In this document: in pieces, positions 40,334-47,538 of the stretch
Layout of the letters: every line of letters starts with the position of its first letter
Numbering within the stretch: the stretch's first letter is position 1
Assembly: GCA_018239845.1 (NCBI GenBank)
Contig: JAFEGO010000083.1
Coordinates: 1 to 64,000, forward strand
DNA: 64,000 nucleotides
DNA from: Verrucomicrobiota bacterium
Lineage (GTDB): Bacteria; Verrucomicrobiota; Verrucomicrobiia; Opitutales; Opitutaceae
Reading direction: 5' to 3'
Notes under the pieces: model-generated
What the model was told of the DNA's origin: nothing
The model's input: only the letters and a program-made list of their open reading frames with translations
The model's database searches: none
Program-made: the position numbers and the translations under genes

Positions 40334-42948
40334 AAACGTCCGCCCTGCTCCGCCGGTTCCTCGCGCTGCTGCTGCTCTGCGCGCTGGCCGGCCCGCTCCA
40401 CGCCCGCGGCGGCGGCGGCTGCCTCGAGCAAGGCACCCTCGTGGCCACGCCCACCGGCCCCGTCGCCGTCGAACAACTCCGCGCGGGCGACACCGTGTGG
40501 GGCCTCGTCGCGGGCCGCCGCGCGCCCTCCACCGTGCAGGCCGTGCTCAAGGTCGAGCCTGAGCACTATGTTGAACTCGCCGCCGCGGACGGCGCGGTGC
40601 TGCGCGTGACGCCCGAGCATCCCATGGAAGTCGCGCCCGGCGTCTTTGTCCGCGCCGACCACCTCGCCGCCGGCGCCACGGTCGTCCTCGCGCCCGCGTC
40701 CGGCACCGCCCCGCTCCCGGGCGTCGCGCTCACCTCCGCGCGGGTCGTCCCGGCCGCCGCGCCCGCCTACAATCTCCTCGTCAGTCCCGGCGGCGTGTTT
40801 TTCGCCAACGGCTTCGCCGTGCACAACAAGGGCTGTTTCCTCCCCGACACGCCGGTGACACTGGCCGACGGTACGCGCCGCGCGATCAGCGCGGTGCAGG
40901 TGGGCGACGCCGTCCTCGCCTTCACCGCCGACGGCACGATCGTGCGCACCGCCGTCCGCCACGTCCTCACCCACGAGGTGACGAGTTATCTCATCCTGCG
41001 GACCGCCGGCGTCGAGCTGCACGTGACCGAGGAGCACCCGTTCTACGTGGGCAACGGCACCTTCCGCACCGCCGAGGCGCTGCACGCGGGCGACACCGTT
41101 TATGCCTACGACGGCCACGGCCTCGTCCCCCAGCGCATCCTCGCGCTCGAGCACATCCGCGCCCCGGTGACCGTCTATAATCTCCAGACCGGCGAGCCCC
41201 ACACCTTCCTCGCCGACGGCATCGCCGTGCACAACAAGGGCGGCGGTTGTTTCGCTCCCGGCACTCTGGTTGCCACGCCTGTCGGCCCTCGCGCCATCGA
41301 AAACCTTGCACTCGGCGACACCGTCCTCGCGCCCGATGACTCCGGCCGCCTCGTGCCCACGCCGGTCGAGGGCGTCTATCTCAATTTCGCCCCTTTGCTC
41401 ACCCTCACCACCGACCGCGGCATCTTGCGCACCACCGCGGAACACCCGCTGCTCGCCGCCGGCGGAGACTTCCTGCGAGCGGATTCTTTTGCTGTGGGCG
41501 CCACCTTGCTTCATGAAGGTGCGCCCGCCCGAATCCTCGCGATTGCTTGCGGCGATCAGGATGTGCCCGTCTACACCCTGAGTGTCGGCGCGCCGCACAC
41601 CTTCCTCGCCGACGGTTTCACCGTCCACAACAAGGGCGGCGGCTTTGGCGGCGGTCATGGGGGCAGTGGATATGGCAGCGGATCAGGCGGCGCCGATGGC
41701 GCGTGGGTCTTCATTGGCTTTATCGTCTTCGCCGTTATAATCATCGGGCAAATCTGGGAGCGGCTCAAAAATAATGGAGGCGAGGACCTCGATTTTTGCT
41801 ACACCCGCAAACAGATCGACGCCAAGGCGCTCAAGACCGCCGAGCTGCTCCGTTTCATCGCCAAGGTCGACGCCGCGTGGACGCCCGATGACCTGCGCGC
41901 CCGCGCCCGCGCAGTCTTCGTCGAGTTGCAGGGTTGCTGGATGGTACGGGACTACGCCCCCATGGAATCGCTGATGATGCGCGATCTTTATCAGCAGCAC
42001 TGCGCCCAGCTAGCGGGTCTCCGCCAGACCCATGAGATCAACAGGATCGACGGACTGACCGTGGAAGCCGTGGACCTCGTGCACGTCAACTACACGGACC
42101 AGAAATACAACCGCACCTTCACCGCACTCATCACCGCCACCGCGCGCGATTACTATATCGATGACCGCACGCAGGCGTTTTTGCGCGGCGACGAACAGCG
42201 CACGCAATTCCAGGAGTTCTGGACCTTCCAATTCATCGAGGGCGCATTCCGCCTCCGCGAGATCGAGCAGACCAAGGAGTCCGACGCCCTCACCGAGGAA
42301 AACCTCTTCGAGCAGTTCACCGATGCGGGTCGCGACCGGATTTACGGCGAGACCGCGGGCCCCGGCGGCCCGGCCGGCCCCGCCCTTCCCGGCGAGGTCC
42401 TGGCCAAGGAGCAGAAGATCACGCGCCTCCTCAACTTTCTCGTCCAGACCGACAAGATCTGGGACCAGACTGCCATGCTCGCCACCGCGCGCCGCGTGTA
42501 CCTCAACGTCCTCCTCGCCTTCCAAGACGGCCGTCCCGAGCAGCTCGCCGGCCTCGACGCCACGCCGGCCATGGCCGAGCACCTGCGTGAGGTGCTCGCC
42601 ACCAACCAGCGCAACGGCCTCCGCGTCGAGCACCGCAACCTCTGCGTCCGCAAGGTCGAGGTCGTCCACGTCAACAACCGCAACGACCGCGCCCTCGACA
42701 CTTTCACCGCCCGCATCTCCTCGCATGCGCTGACCATCGTGACCCGCGGCGCCACCGAGCTGCGGCACGACGAATACGTGCAGGTCACCGTGGAGTTCTG
42801 GACCTTCGCCCGCGACGGCGCGCGCTGGGTCCTGCAGGAGATCCTGCCCGCCGCCTCCGGCGAGGCCGCTGTCGCCCGGGAAAACGTGGACGAGGGCACC
42901 TCCGCCCAGATGCTCGAGTGGTACTACTCCAAGCCCCGCGCCACCTGA
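40330..42948 (+). CDS. Secreted membrane protein with three tandem Hint (intein-like) domains and two Tim44-like domains
   Basis: 872 aa from a TTG start overlapping the upstream stop. A signal peptide (MKTSALLRRFLALLLLCALA, cleavage near H24-A25) is followed by RGGGG, then three Hint modules: C31-N166, C169-N302 and C307-N434. Each opens with Cys in block A (GTLVATP or DTPVTLA), has a block-B T-x-E-H motif (94-97, 233-236, 369-372), and closes with an A/TVHN block G. The residue after each HN is Lys, so normal intein splicing is not expected; this resembles bacterial intein-like domains. A Gly-rich linker, one TM helix (about 458-476) and two related Tim44-like domains (about 485-650 and 680-865) follow. 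Hint domains self-cleave or ligate peptide bonds. The host role is unknown. Confidence 0.88.
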   Translation: MKTSALLRRFLALLLLCALAGPLHARGGGGCLEQGTLVATPTGPVAVEQLRAGDTVWGLVAGRRAPSTVQAVLKVEPEHYVELAAADGAVLRVTPEHPMEVAPGVFVRADHLAAGATVVLAPASGTAPLPGVALTSARVVPAAAPAYNLLVSPGGVFFANGFAVHNKGCFLPDTPVTLADGTRRAISAVQVGDAVLAFTADGTIVRTAVRHVLTHEVTSYLILRTAGVELHVTEEHPFYVGNGTFRTAEALHAGDTVYAYDGHGLVPQRILALEHIRAPVTVYNLQTGEPHTFLADGIAVHNKGGGCFAPGTLVATPVGPRAIENLALGDTVLAPDDSGRLVPTPVEGVYLNFAPLLTLTTDRGILRTTAEHPLLAAGGDFLRADSFAVGATLLHEGAPARILAIACGDQDVPVYTLSVGAPHTFLADGFTVHNKGGGFGGGHGGSGYGSGSGGADGAWVFIGFIVFAVIIIGQIWERLKNNGGEDLDFCYTRKQIDAKALKTAELLRFIAKVDAAWTPDDLRARARAVFVELQGCWMVRDYAPMESLMMRDLYQQHCAQLAGLRQTHEINRIDGLTVEAVDLVHVNYTDQKYNRTFTALITATARDYYIDDRTQAFLRGDEQRTQFQEFWTFQFIEGAFRLREIEQTKESDALTEENLFEQFTDAGRDRIYGETAGPGGPAGPALPGEVLAKEQKITRLLNFLVQTDKIWDQTAMLATARRVYLNVLLAFQDGRPEQLAGLDATPAMAEHLREVLATNQRNGLRVEHRNLCVRKVEVVHVNNRNDRALDTFTARISSHALTIVTRGATELRHDEYVQVTVEFWTFARDGARWVLQEILPAASGEAAVARENVDEGTSAQMLEWYYSKPRAT

Positions 42949-43101
42949 CGCCCCCCGCCCGATTGGAAACGCCGCGGGATTTTCCGACGGCTATATTGTT
43001 TCCAACCGCCCCACCCCCGCCATCCTCGGGACCGGGAACATCCTTGCGTCCCGCCTGTATCAACCTTCTGTCTGTCTCCAACCCTCAACCCAAAACATAG
43101 C

Positions 43102-43311
43102 ATGAAAAAGACCCTCCTCCTCCTCACCGCCCTGACCGCCGCCTCCTTCGCTTTCGCCGGCGGCGAAGCCTGCACCGACAAGTCCAAGTGCGACGACAAG
43201 GCCAAGGACTGCGCCTGCTGCAGCAAGGACGCCAAGGAGTGCAAGGATGCCAAGGCCGCCGACCATAAGGCCGACGACAAGGCGGCGACCAACCAGGAAG
43301 CCAAGAAGTAA
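43102..43311 (+). CDS. Small secreted Cys/Lys/Asp-rich protein
   Basis: 69 aa with a clear signal peptide (MKKTLLLLTALTAASFAFA). The mature ~50 residues contain six Cys (including a CACC motif) amid Lys, Asp and Ala repeats (KDAKECKDAKAADHKADDKAA). It may bind metal or act as a small periplasmic or matrix peptide. It is a single gene with its own strong terminator. Family not recognised. Confidence 0.75.
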   Translation: MKKTLLLLTALTAASFAFAGGEACTDKSKCDDKAKDCACCSKDAKECKDAKAADHKADDKAATNQEAKK

Positions 43312-43357
43312 GGTCAGCTCCGGTCCGCGCGCGGCCCCGCCGCCCGCCGCCCTTTCC

Positions 43358-43390
43358 ACAGCCACCAGCCTCGCTGGTGGCTGTTTTCGT
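43358..43390 (+). terminator. Rho-independent terminator after Cys-rich peptide gene
   Basis: Perfect 12-bp stem ACAGCCACCAGC/GCTGGTGGCTGT with a 3-base loop, followed by TTTTCGTTT. Confidence 0.88.
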
Positions 43391-43474
43391 TTACCCCCGC
43401 CCAATCGCCCTTGCACTCAACCTGCAATATGGCCAGAGTCGCTACCAGTCCGCTTCTCCCCGCGCGCCGCATCC

Positions 43475-46400
43475 ATGAAGACCCGCTCCTCCCTCCTGTC
43501 GCCCGTTTTCATCCGTCGTCTCCTCGTGCTTGCCGCATGCCTCCTCCCCGCCCTGCGGAGCTCCGCCACGACCATCCCCACCTACCAGTGGACGGGCGAC
43601 CACGGCACTTATAATTGGGAAGATACCGGCAACTGGCTCAACAATCTCGCGCCCTCCGCCCAGACCCAGCAGGGCAATGTCGTTTTCCCCGCCGGCTCCA
43701 TGGCGGTCGTCAGCCTGGGCTCAACGCTGCCCGTCCAGTCGCTGACGTTCGCGGACGTCTCCGGCTATTCGTATCCTTACTCGATCTACAGCAGCGCCAC
43801 TTCCCCGCAAAACCCCGCCGCGATCTTTCTCGGTGCCGGCGGCATCACGGTCGGCGATACCAACGGCGGCACCGTCTATCTGGCCGGCATCAACCTCGGC
43901 CTGCAGTCCAGCCAGACTTGGACCACCAACGGCAACCTCGCGGTTTACGGGCCCATCATGTCCGGCAACGTCACCCGCACCCTGACCAAGGCGGGCAACG
44001 GCTACCTCTCGCTCAACTCCCCCAGCCCCTTCGTGGGCGGCCTCACGGTCAGCGCCGGCACGCTCTACGTCTCCGGCAAATCCCTCGACTCCAATGGTGC
44101 CCCCACCACCAGCGCGCAGTCCGCCACCAGCGGCCCGGTGGGCACCGGCACGCTCACGCTCCAGGACAACACCGCCCTCGCCGCCAACGACAGCGGCGGC
44201 TTCAGCCTCGCCAACAACGTCACCCTCGGCAACGGCGTCCACTTCGTCTCGTCGCTCAACACGTATAATTACACGGTCAACCCCAAGGACGGCTACGTCA
44301 GCCTCACCCTCGGCGGCAACGTCACCGCCGCCGGCAACGCGACCACCGTGTGGATCGACCCCACCAACCGCGTCGAGTTCTCCGGCCGCCTCAGCGGACC
44401 CTCCGGCACAGCGTACACCTTCACCGGCGGCGGCACTGCCGTGCTCAGCGGCACCACCGCGGGCGATGTCTCCAGCCTCACCGCCGACCATGCGGCCATC
44501 TTCCTCGCCTCGCCCTCCTCCCTCCCCTCCTCCAGCCTTCAGGTCCTCAATGGCGGCTACCTCGGCCTCGGCGCCTTCTTCAACGGCGCGGGCGACCACG
44601 TCAGCCCGGCCACCGCGATCCGCTTCGTCACTGATCCCGCGAACTTCAATGGTACCCTCGGACTGGATACCGAGACCGGTGCCACCGTACCCAACACCTT
44701 CCACGGCACCATCAATCTCACGGGCTTCACCAACGCCGGCTTCACCGGCCTCGGCACCGGCACCTACGCCAATATCGCCAGCGATGCCGTGATCACGCCC
44801 TCCGGCGACGGCAATTACAAGTTCGGCGGCGGCGGCGGACGTCTCGTGGTCTCGAGCAGCCTGCCCGCCAGCGGCTCGGCCGGCCTCACCGTCTACTCCC
44901 CCGCTGCCCAACCCACCACCATCGTCCTCCAGGGCGGAAATACCTTCACCGGCCCGGTCAAGGTCGCCAACTCCCTCCTCATCCTCGACTCCAGCGCAGC
45001 CCTCAGCGGCGCCAAGCGTGTGCAGCTCCAATCCGGCGGCTACCTCAGCGCCACGGATAACTGGTTCGGCGCCGCGTCCGATCTCTTCGGCCTGCTCGAT
45101 CCCGCCCAGCTCTCCGCCGCCGGGATCGTCGGCTTCGACTCCGCCGCCCCGGCGACCTACGGACGCGTCATCAGCTCCACCATCGATCTCACGAGCCTCG
45201 CCAACGCGGCCGAGCTGCCCTACCTCGGCACCACGACCTTCGGCTACAACGAGGGTTCCCAGGGGCTCCAGCTCGACGGCCCGATCATCGTCCCCGCCGG
45301 CCAGCCGCTGAAGCTCGCCGGCCTGCAGGATGGCGTTCTCACCGTCACTTCCAACCTCACACCCAACAACGGCATCTCCAGCCTCATCGTCGGCTACCAC
45401 GACGGCCTCACCCAGCTCGGCGACCACGGCACCGTCGTCCTCACCGGATACAACACCTACACCGGCGGCACCACCCTCCGGGCCGGCACCCTCGCCCTCG
45501 CGGATCCCCAGTACCAGCAGCCCGTGCTGGCGCCCGGCGCTCCCCCCGCCGGCGCCCTGCCCCCCGGTTCGCCCATTGGCTCCGGCGACCTCACCATCGC
45601 GGCCGACGCCGTCAATCCCACCCTCGTCCCCTACGGCGACGTCACCCTCCCCAACAACATCATTCTCAACAACGCCCCCGCCAATCCCCTCGTCGTCGGC
45701 GAATTCCAGAACAACGGCTCCTTCACCCTCGACGGCGTGATCAGCGGCCCCGGCGGCCTCAGCATCCAGAACGACACTACGCTCAACGGTGCCAACACCT
45801 ACGCCGGCGGCACCGCCATCAGCTACAGCCAGGTCACCGTCAACCAGCCCGGCGCCCTCGGCACCGGCCCCGTCACCCTCCTCAGCAGCGGCTCGCTCTA
45901 CTTCAACACCTCCGCCGCCATCGGCCCGCTCAACCCCGGCGGCTCCAATGGCGAATCCGACGGCAACACGAGCATCTGGCTCGCGAGCGACAGCACCCTC
46001 ACGGTCAACCAGACGACGGACGGCGAGTTCGGCGGCGAGATCAGCGGCGACGCCTACAACAACGCCCAGCTGGTGAAGAATGGCTCCGGCATCCTCGGCC
46101 TCGGCGGCGCCAACAGCTACACCGGCGGCACCACGGTCAACGGCGGCATCCTCGTCACCAGCAACAACCAGGGCTTCGGCACCGGCCCCGTGACGCTCAA
46201 CTGCGGCACCGCCCTCGGCCTCAACTACAACACCACGATCAGCAACAATCTCGTGCTCAACGGCACCGCCACCCTCGCCGGCTTCGGCACCTATGCCCCC
46301 GCCAACGGCACGCTCGTCCTCGCCTCCGGCGGCACCGTGTCGCCCGGCGCCAAGATCGACCCCTCGCGCAATTCCCCGCCCATCACCACCACGCTCCCCG

Positions 46401-46942
46401 GTGGCGGCGCGCCCGGCATCCAGCCTATTAACAACTCCGATTACACCCCGCCGGTCGGCACCCTCAGCTTCGGCACCAGCCTGGCACCCATCGCCCTCAC
46501 CCTCGGTGGCGGCGGCACCTACAGCTTTGGCGTGCAGGACGGCATGAGCGGCGGACTCGTCACCGACCTCGTTTTCGTCAACGGCACCGTCACGATCACC
46601 GCGACGCCCTCCGACCCCTTCAACTTCGCCTTCGCCAGCTTCGACTCCGCCGGCGCCGCGGGCGTGCTGCAGAACTTCGACAACCAGCGCAGCTACACCT
46701 GGACGGCGCTCACGGCCAACTCGATCACCGGCTTCGACCCGGCGGCCTTCGACCTGAGCAACCTGAACGCCTTCGCCAACTCCCTCGGCGGCGGCTCGTT
46801 CAGCGTGACCTTCTACGCCCCCGACGCCAACACCGCCTCGCTCTTCCTGAATTTCAACCCCGCCTCCGTCCCCGAGCCCTCGACCTACGCCCTCCTCGGC
46901 CTCGGCCTCGGCCTGGTGATCTGGCTCCGCCGCCGCCGCTAG
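43475..46942 (+). CDS. Giant PEP-CTERM protein with autotransporter-type beta-strand repeats
   Basis: 1155 aa. A signal peptide (MKTRSSLLSPVFIRRLLVLAACLLPALRSSA) precedes a long beta-helical passenger with repeated PATR-type motifs: SYTGGTTVNGG, TYTGGTTLRAGTLAL, TYAGGTAISY, GTGPVTLLSSG. The C-terminus is VPEPSTYALLGLGLGLVIWLRRRR, the PEP-CTERM exosortase signal, instead of an autotransporter barrel. The protein is probably exported, trimmed by exosortase and presented on the surface or in matrix. It is rich in Gly, Thr, Asn and Ser. It follows the terminator of the Cys-rich peptide gene, so it has its own promoter. Confidence 0.9.
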   Translation: MKTRSSLLSPVFIRRLLVLAACLLPALRSSATTIPTYQWTGDHGTYNWEDTGNWLNNLAPSAQTQQGNVVFPAGSMAVVSLGSTLPVQSLTFADVSGYSYPYSIYSSATSPQNPAAIFLGAGGITVGDTNGGTVYLAGINLGLQSSQTWTTNGNLAVYGPIMSGNVTRTLTKAGNGYLSLNSPSPFVGGLTVSAGTLYVSGKSLDSNGAPTTSAQSATSGPVGTGTLTLQDNTALAANDSGGFSLANNVTLGNGVHFVSSLNTYNYTVNPKDGYVSLTLGGNVTAAGNATTVWIDPTNRVEFSGRLSGPSGTAYTFTGGGTAVLSGTTAGDVSSLTADHAAIFLASPSSLPSSSLQVLNGGYLGLGAFFNGAGDHVSPATAIRFVTDPANFNGTLGLDTETGATVPNTFHGTINLTGFTNAGFTGLGTGTYANIASDAVITPSGDGNYKFGGGGGRLVVSSSLPASGSAGLTVYSPAAQPTTIVLQGGNTFTGPVKVANSLLILDSSAALSGAKRVQLQSGGYLSATDNWFGAASDLFGLLDPAQLSAAGIVGFDSAAPATYGRVISSTIDLTSLANAAELPYLGTTTFGYNEGSQGLQLDGPIIVPAGQPLKLAGLQDGVLTVTSNLTPNNGISSLIVGYHDGLTQLGDHGTVVLTGYNTYTGGTTLRAGTLALADPQYQQPVLAPGAPPAGALPPGSPIGSGDLTIAADAVNPTLVPYGDVTLPNNIILNNAPANPLVVGEFQNNGSFTLDGVISGPGGLSIQNDTTLNGANTYAGGTAISYSQVTVNQPGALGTGPVTLLSSGSLYFNTSAAIGPLNPGGSNGESDGNTSIWLASDSTLTVNQTTDGEFGGEISGDAYNNAQLVKNGSGILGLGGANSYTGGTTVNGGILVTSNNQGFGTGPVTLNCGTALGLNYNTTISNNLVLNGTATLAGFGTYAPANGTLVLASGGTVSPGAKIDPSRNSPPITTTLPGGGAPGIQPINNSDYTPPVGTLSFGTSLAPIALTLGGGGTYSFGVQDGMSGGLVTDLVFVNGTVTITATPSDPFNFAFASFDSAGAAGVLQNFDNQRSYTWTALTANSITGFDPAAFDLSNLNAFANSLGGGSFSVTFYAPDANTASLFLNFNPASVPEPSTYALLGLGLGLVIWLRRRR

Positions 46943-47003
46943 CCTTCCTCGCGTATCCGCGAGCGCCAGCGAGTGGTGCAGGGGTAGCTACGAGCGTGAG
47001 CGA
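46943..47003. repeat. Pair of GAGCGYSAGCGAGTGG direct repeats
   Basis: CGAGCGCCAGCGAGTGG and ACGAGCGTGAGCGAGTGGG occur 16 bases apart just after the PEP-CTERM gene, around a GTAGCTAC palindrome. This is short repeat sequence, not a gene. Confidence 0.4.
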
Positions 47004-47078
47004 GTGGGCAGCGTTGCGCGGACATATCCCCCTGCCGTCGCATCTTCTGTCCAAGTTCCACCGTCTTGCCTCGGACCT

Positions 47079-47513
47079 ATGCAACGCTCTGCCAAAACGA
47101 AGTATTGGATCGGCAGCCTGACCATCACCCTGACGTTTATAGGCGTAATTTTCGTCCGCGCCTTGGATGATCCGTTTCCGTGGGGCATATCCACGTCCGA
47201 GGTGGCTGAACTATTCACGAAAGAGGCTATGCCCAAGGTTCTCGACCGTTTCCATCGCGACATGGACCGCTACCCCACAACGGCAGAGGGACTCCCGAGT
47301 CTCTTTCGTCATCCGCAAAGCGAAGATCGTGCACGTTGGAAAGGCCCCTACATGGAAGGCGGGCGTCTTTCCCTCGATCCTTGGGGCCGCACGTACCAGT
47401 ATCGCTGCCCCGGCTGGATGAATCCCAAAGGCTACGACGTGTGGAGTCTGGGCCCGGACGGAGTCGTTAGCGCGGACGACATCGGAAACTGGCCCGAAAA
47501 CCGCCTGAGGTAG
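47079..47513 (+). CDS. GspG-C-terminal-domain protein with plain membrane anchor
   Basis: 144 aa. TM helix (YWIGSLTITLTFIGVIFV, about 9-27). The remainder is the C-terminal domain of type II secretion major pseudopilins: DMDRYPTTAEGLPSLFRH, WKGPYME, LDPWGRTYQYRCPG and YDVWSLGPDG with the Ca-binding DD. The prepilin peptidase motif GFTLIE is missing, so it is not a normal pseudopilin; it may be a decayed or re-purposed copy. No other secretion genes are nearby. I chose MQRSAKTKYW as start; its stop lies inside a GTAG-headed palindrome. Confidence 0.75.
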   Translation: MQRSAKTKYWIGSLTITLTFIGVIFVRALDDPFPWGISTSEVAELFTKEAMPKVLDRFHRDMDRYPTTAEGLPSLFRHPQSEDRARWKGPYMEGGRLSLDPWGRTYQYRCPGWMNPKGYDVWSLGPDGVVSADDIGNWPENRLR

Positions 47514-47533
47514 CGGCGGTCGTTCAGACCGCC
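47510..47533 (+). repeat. REP-like palindrome with GTAG head over a stop codon
   Basis: GTAG then GGCGGTC/GACCGCC (47515-47521 and 47527-47533). The TAG of GTAG is the stop codon of the GspG-like gene. Confidence 0.6.
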
Positions 47534-47538
47534 TTCCC

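Noticed and set aside
40822..41634. Classical inteins spliced from the Tim44 host
   Set aside because: All three Hint domains are followed by Lys, not Cys/Ser/Thr, so standard splicing chemistry cannot finish; I favour intein-like cleaving domains.
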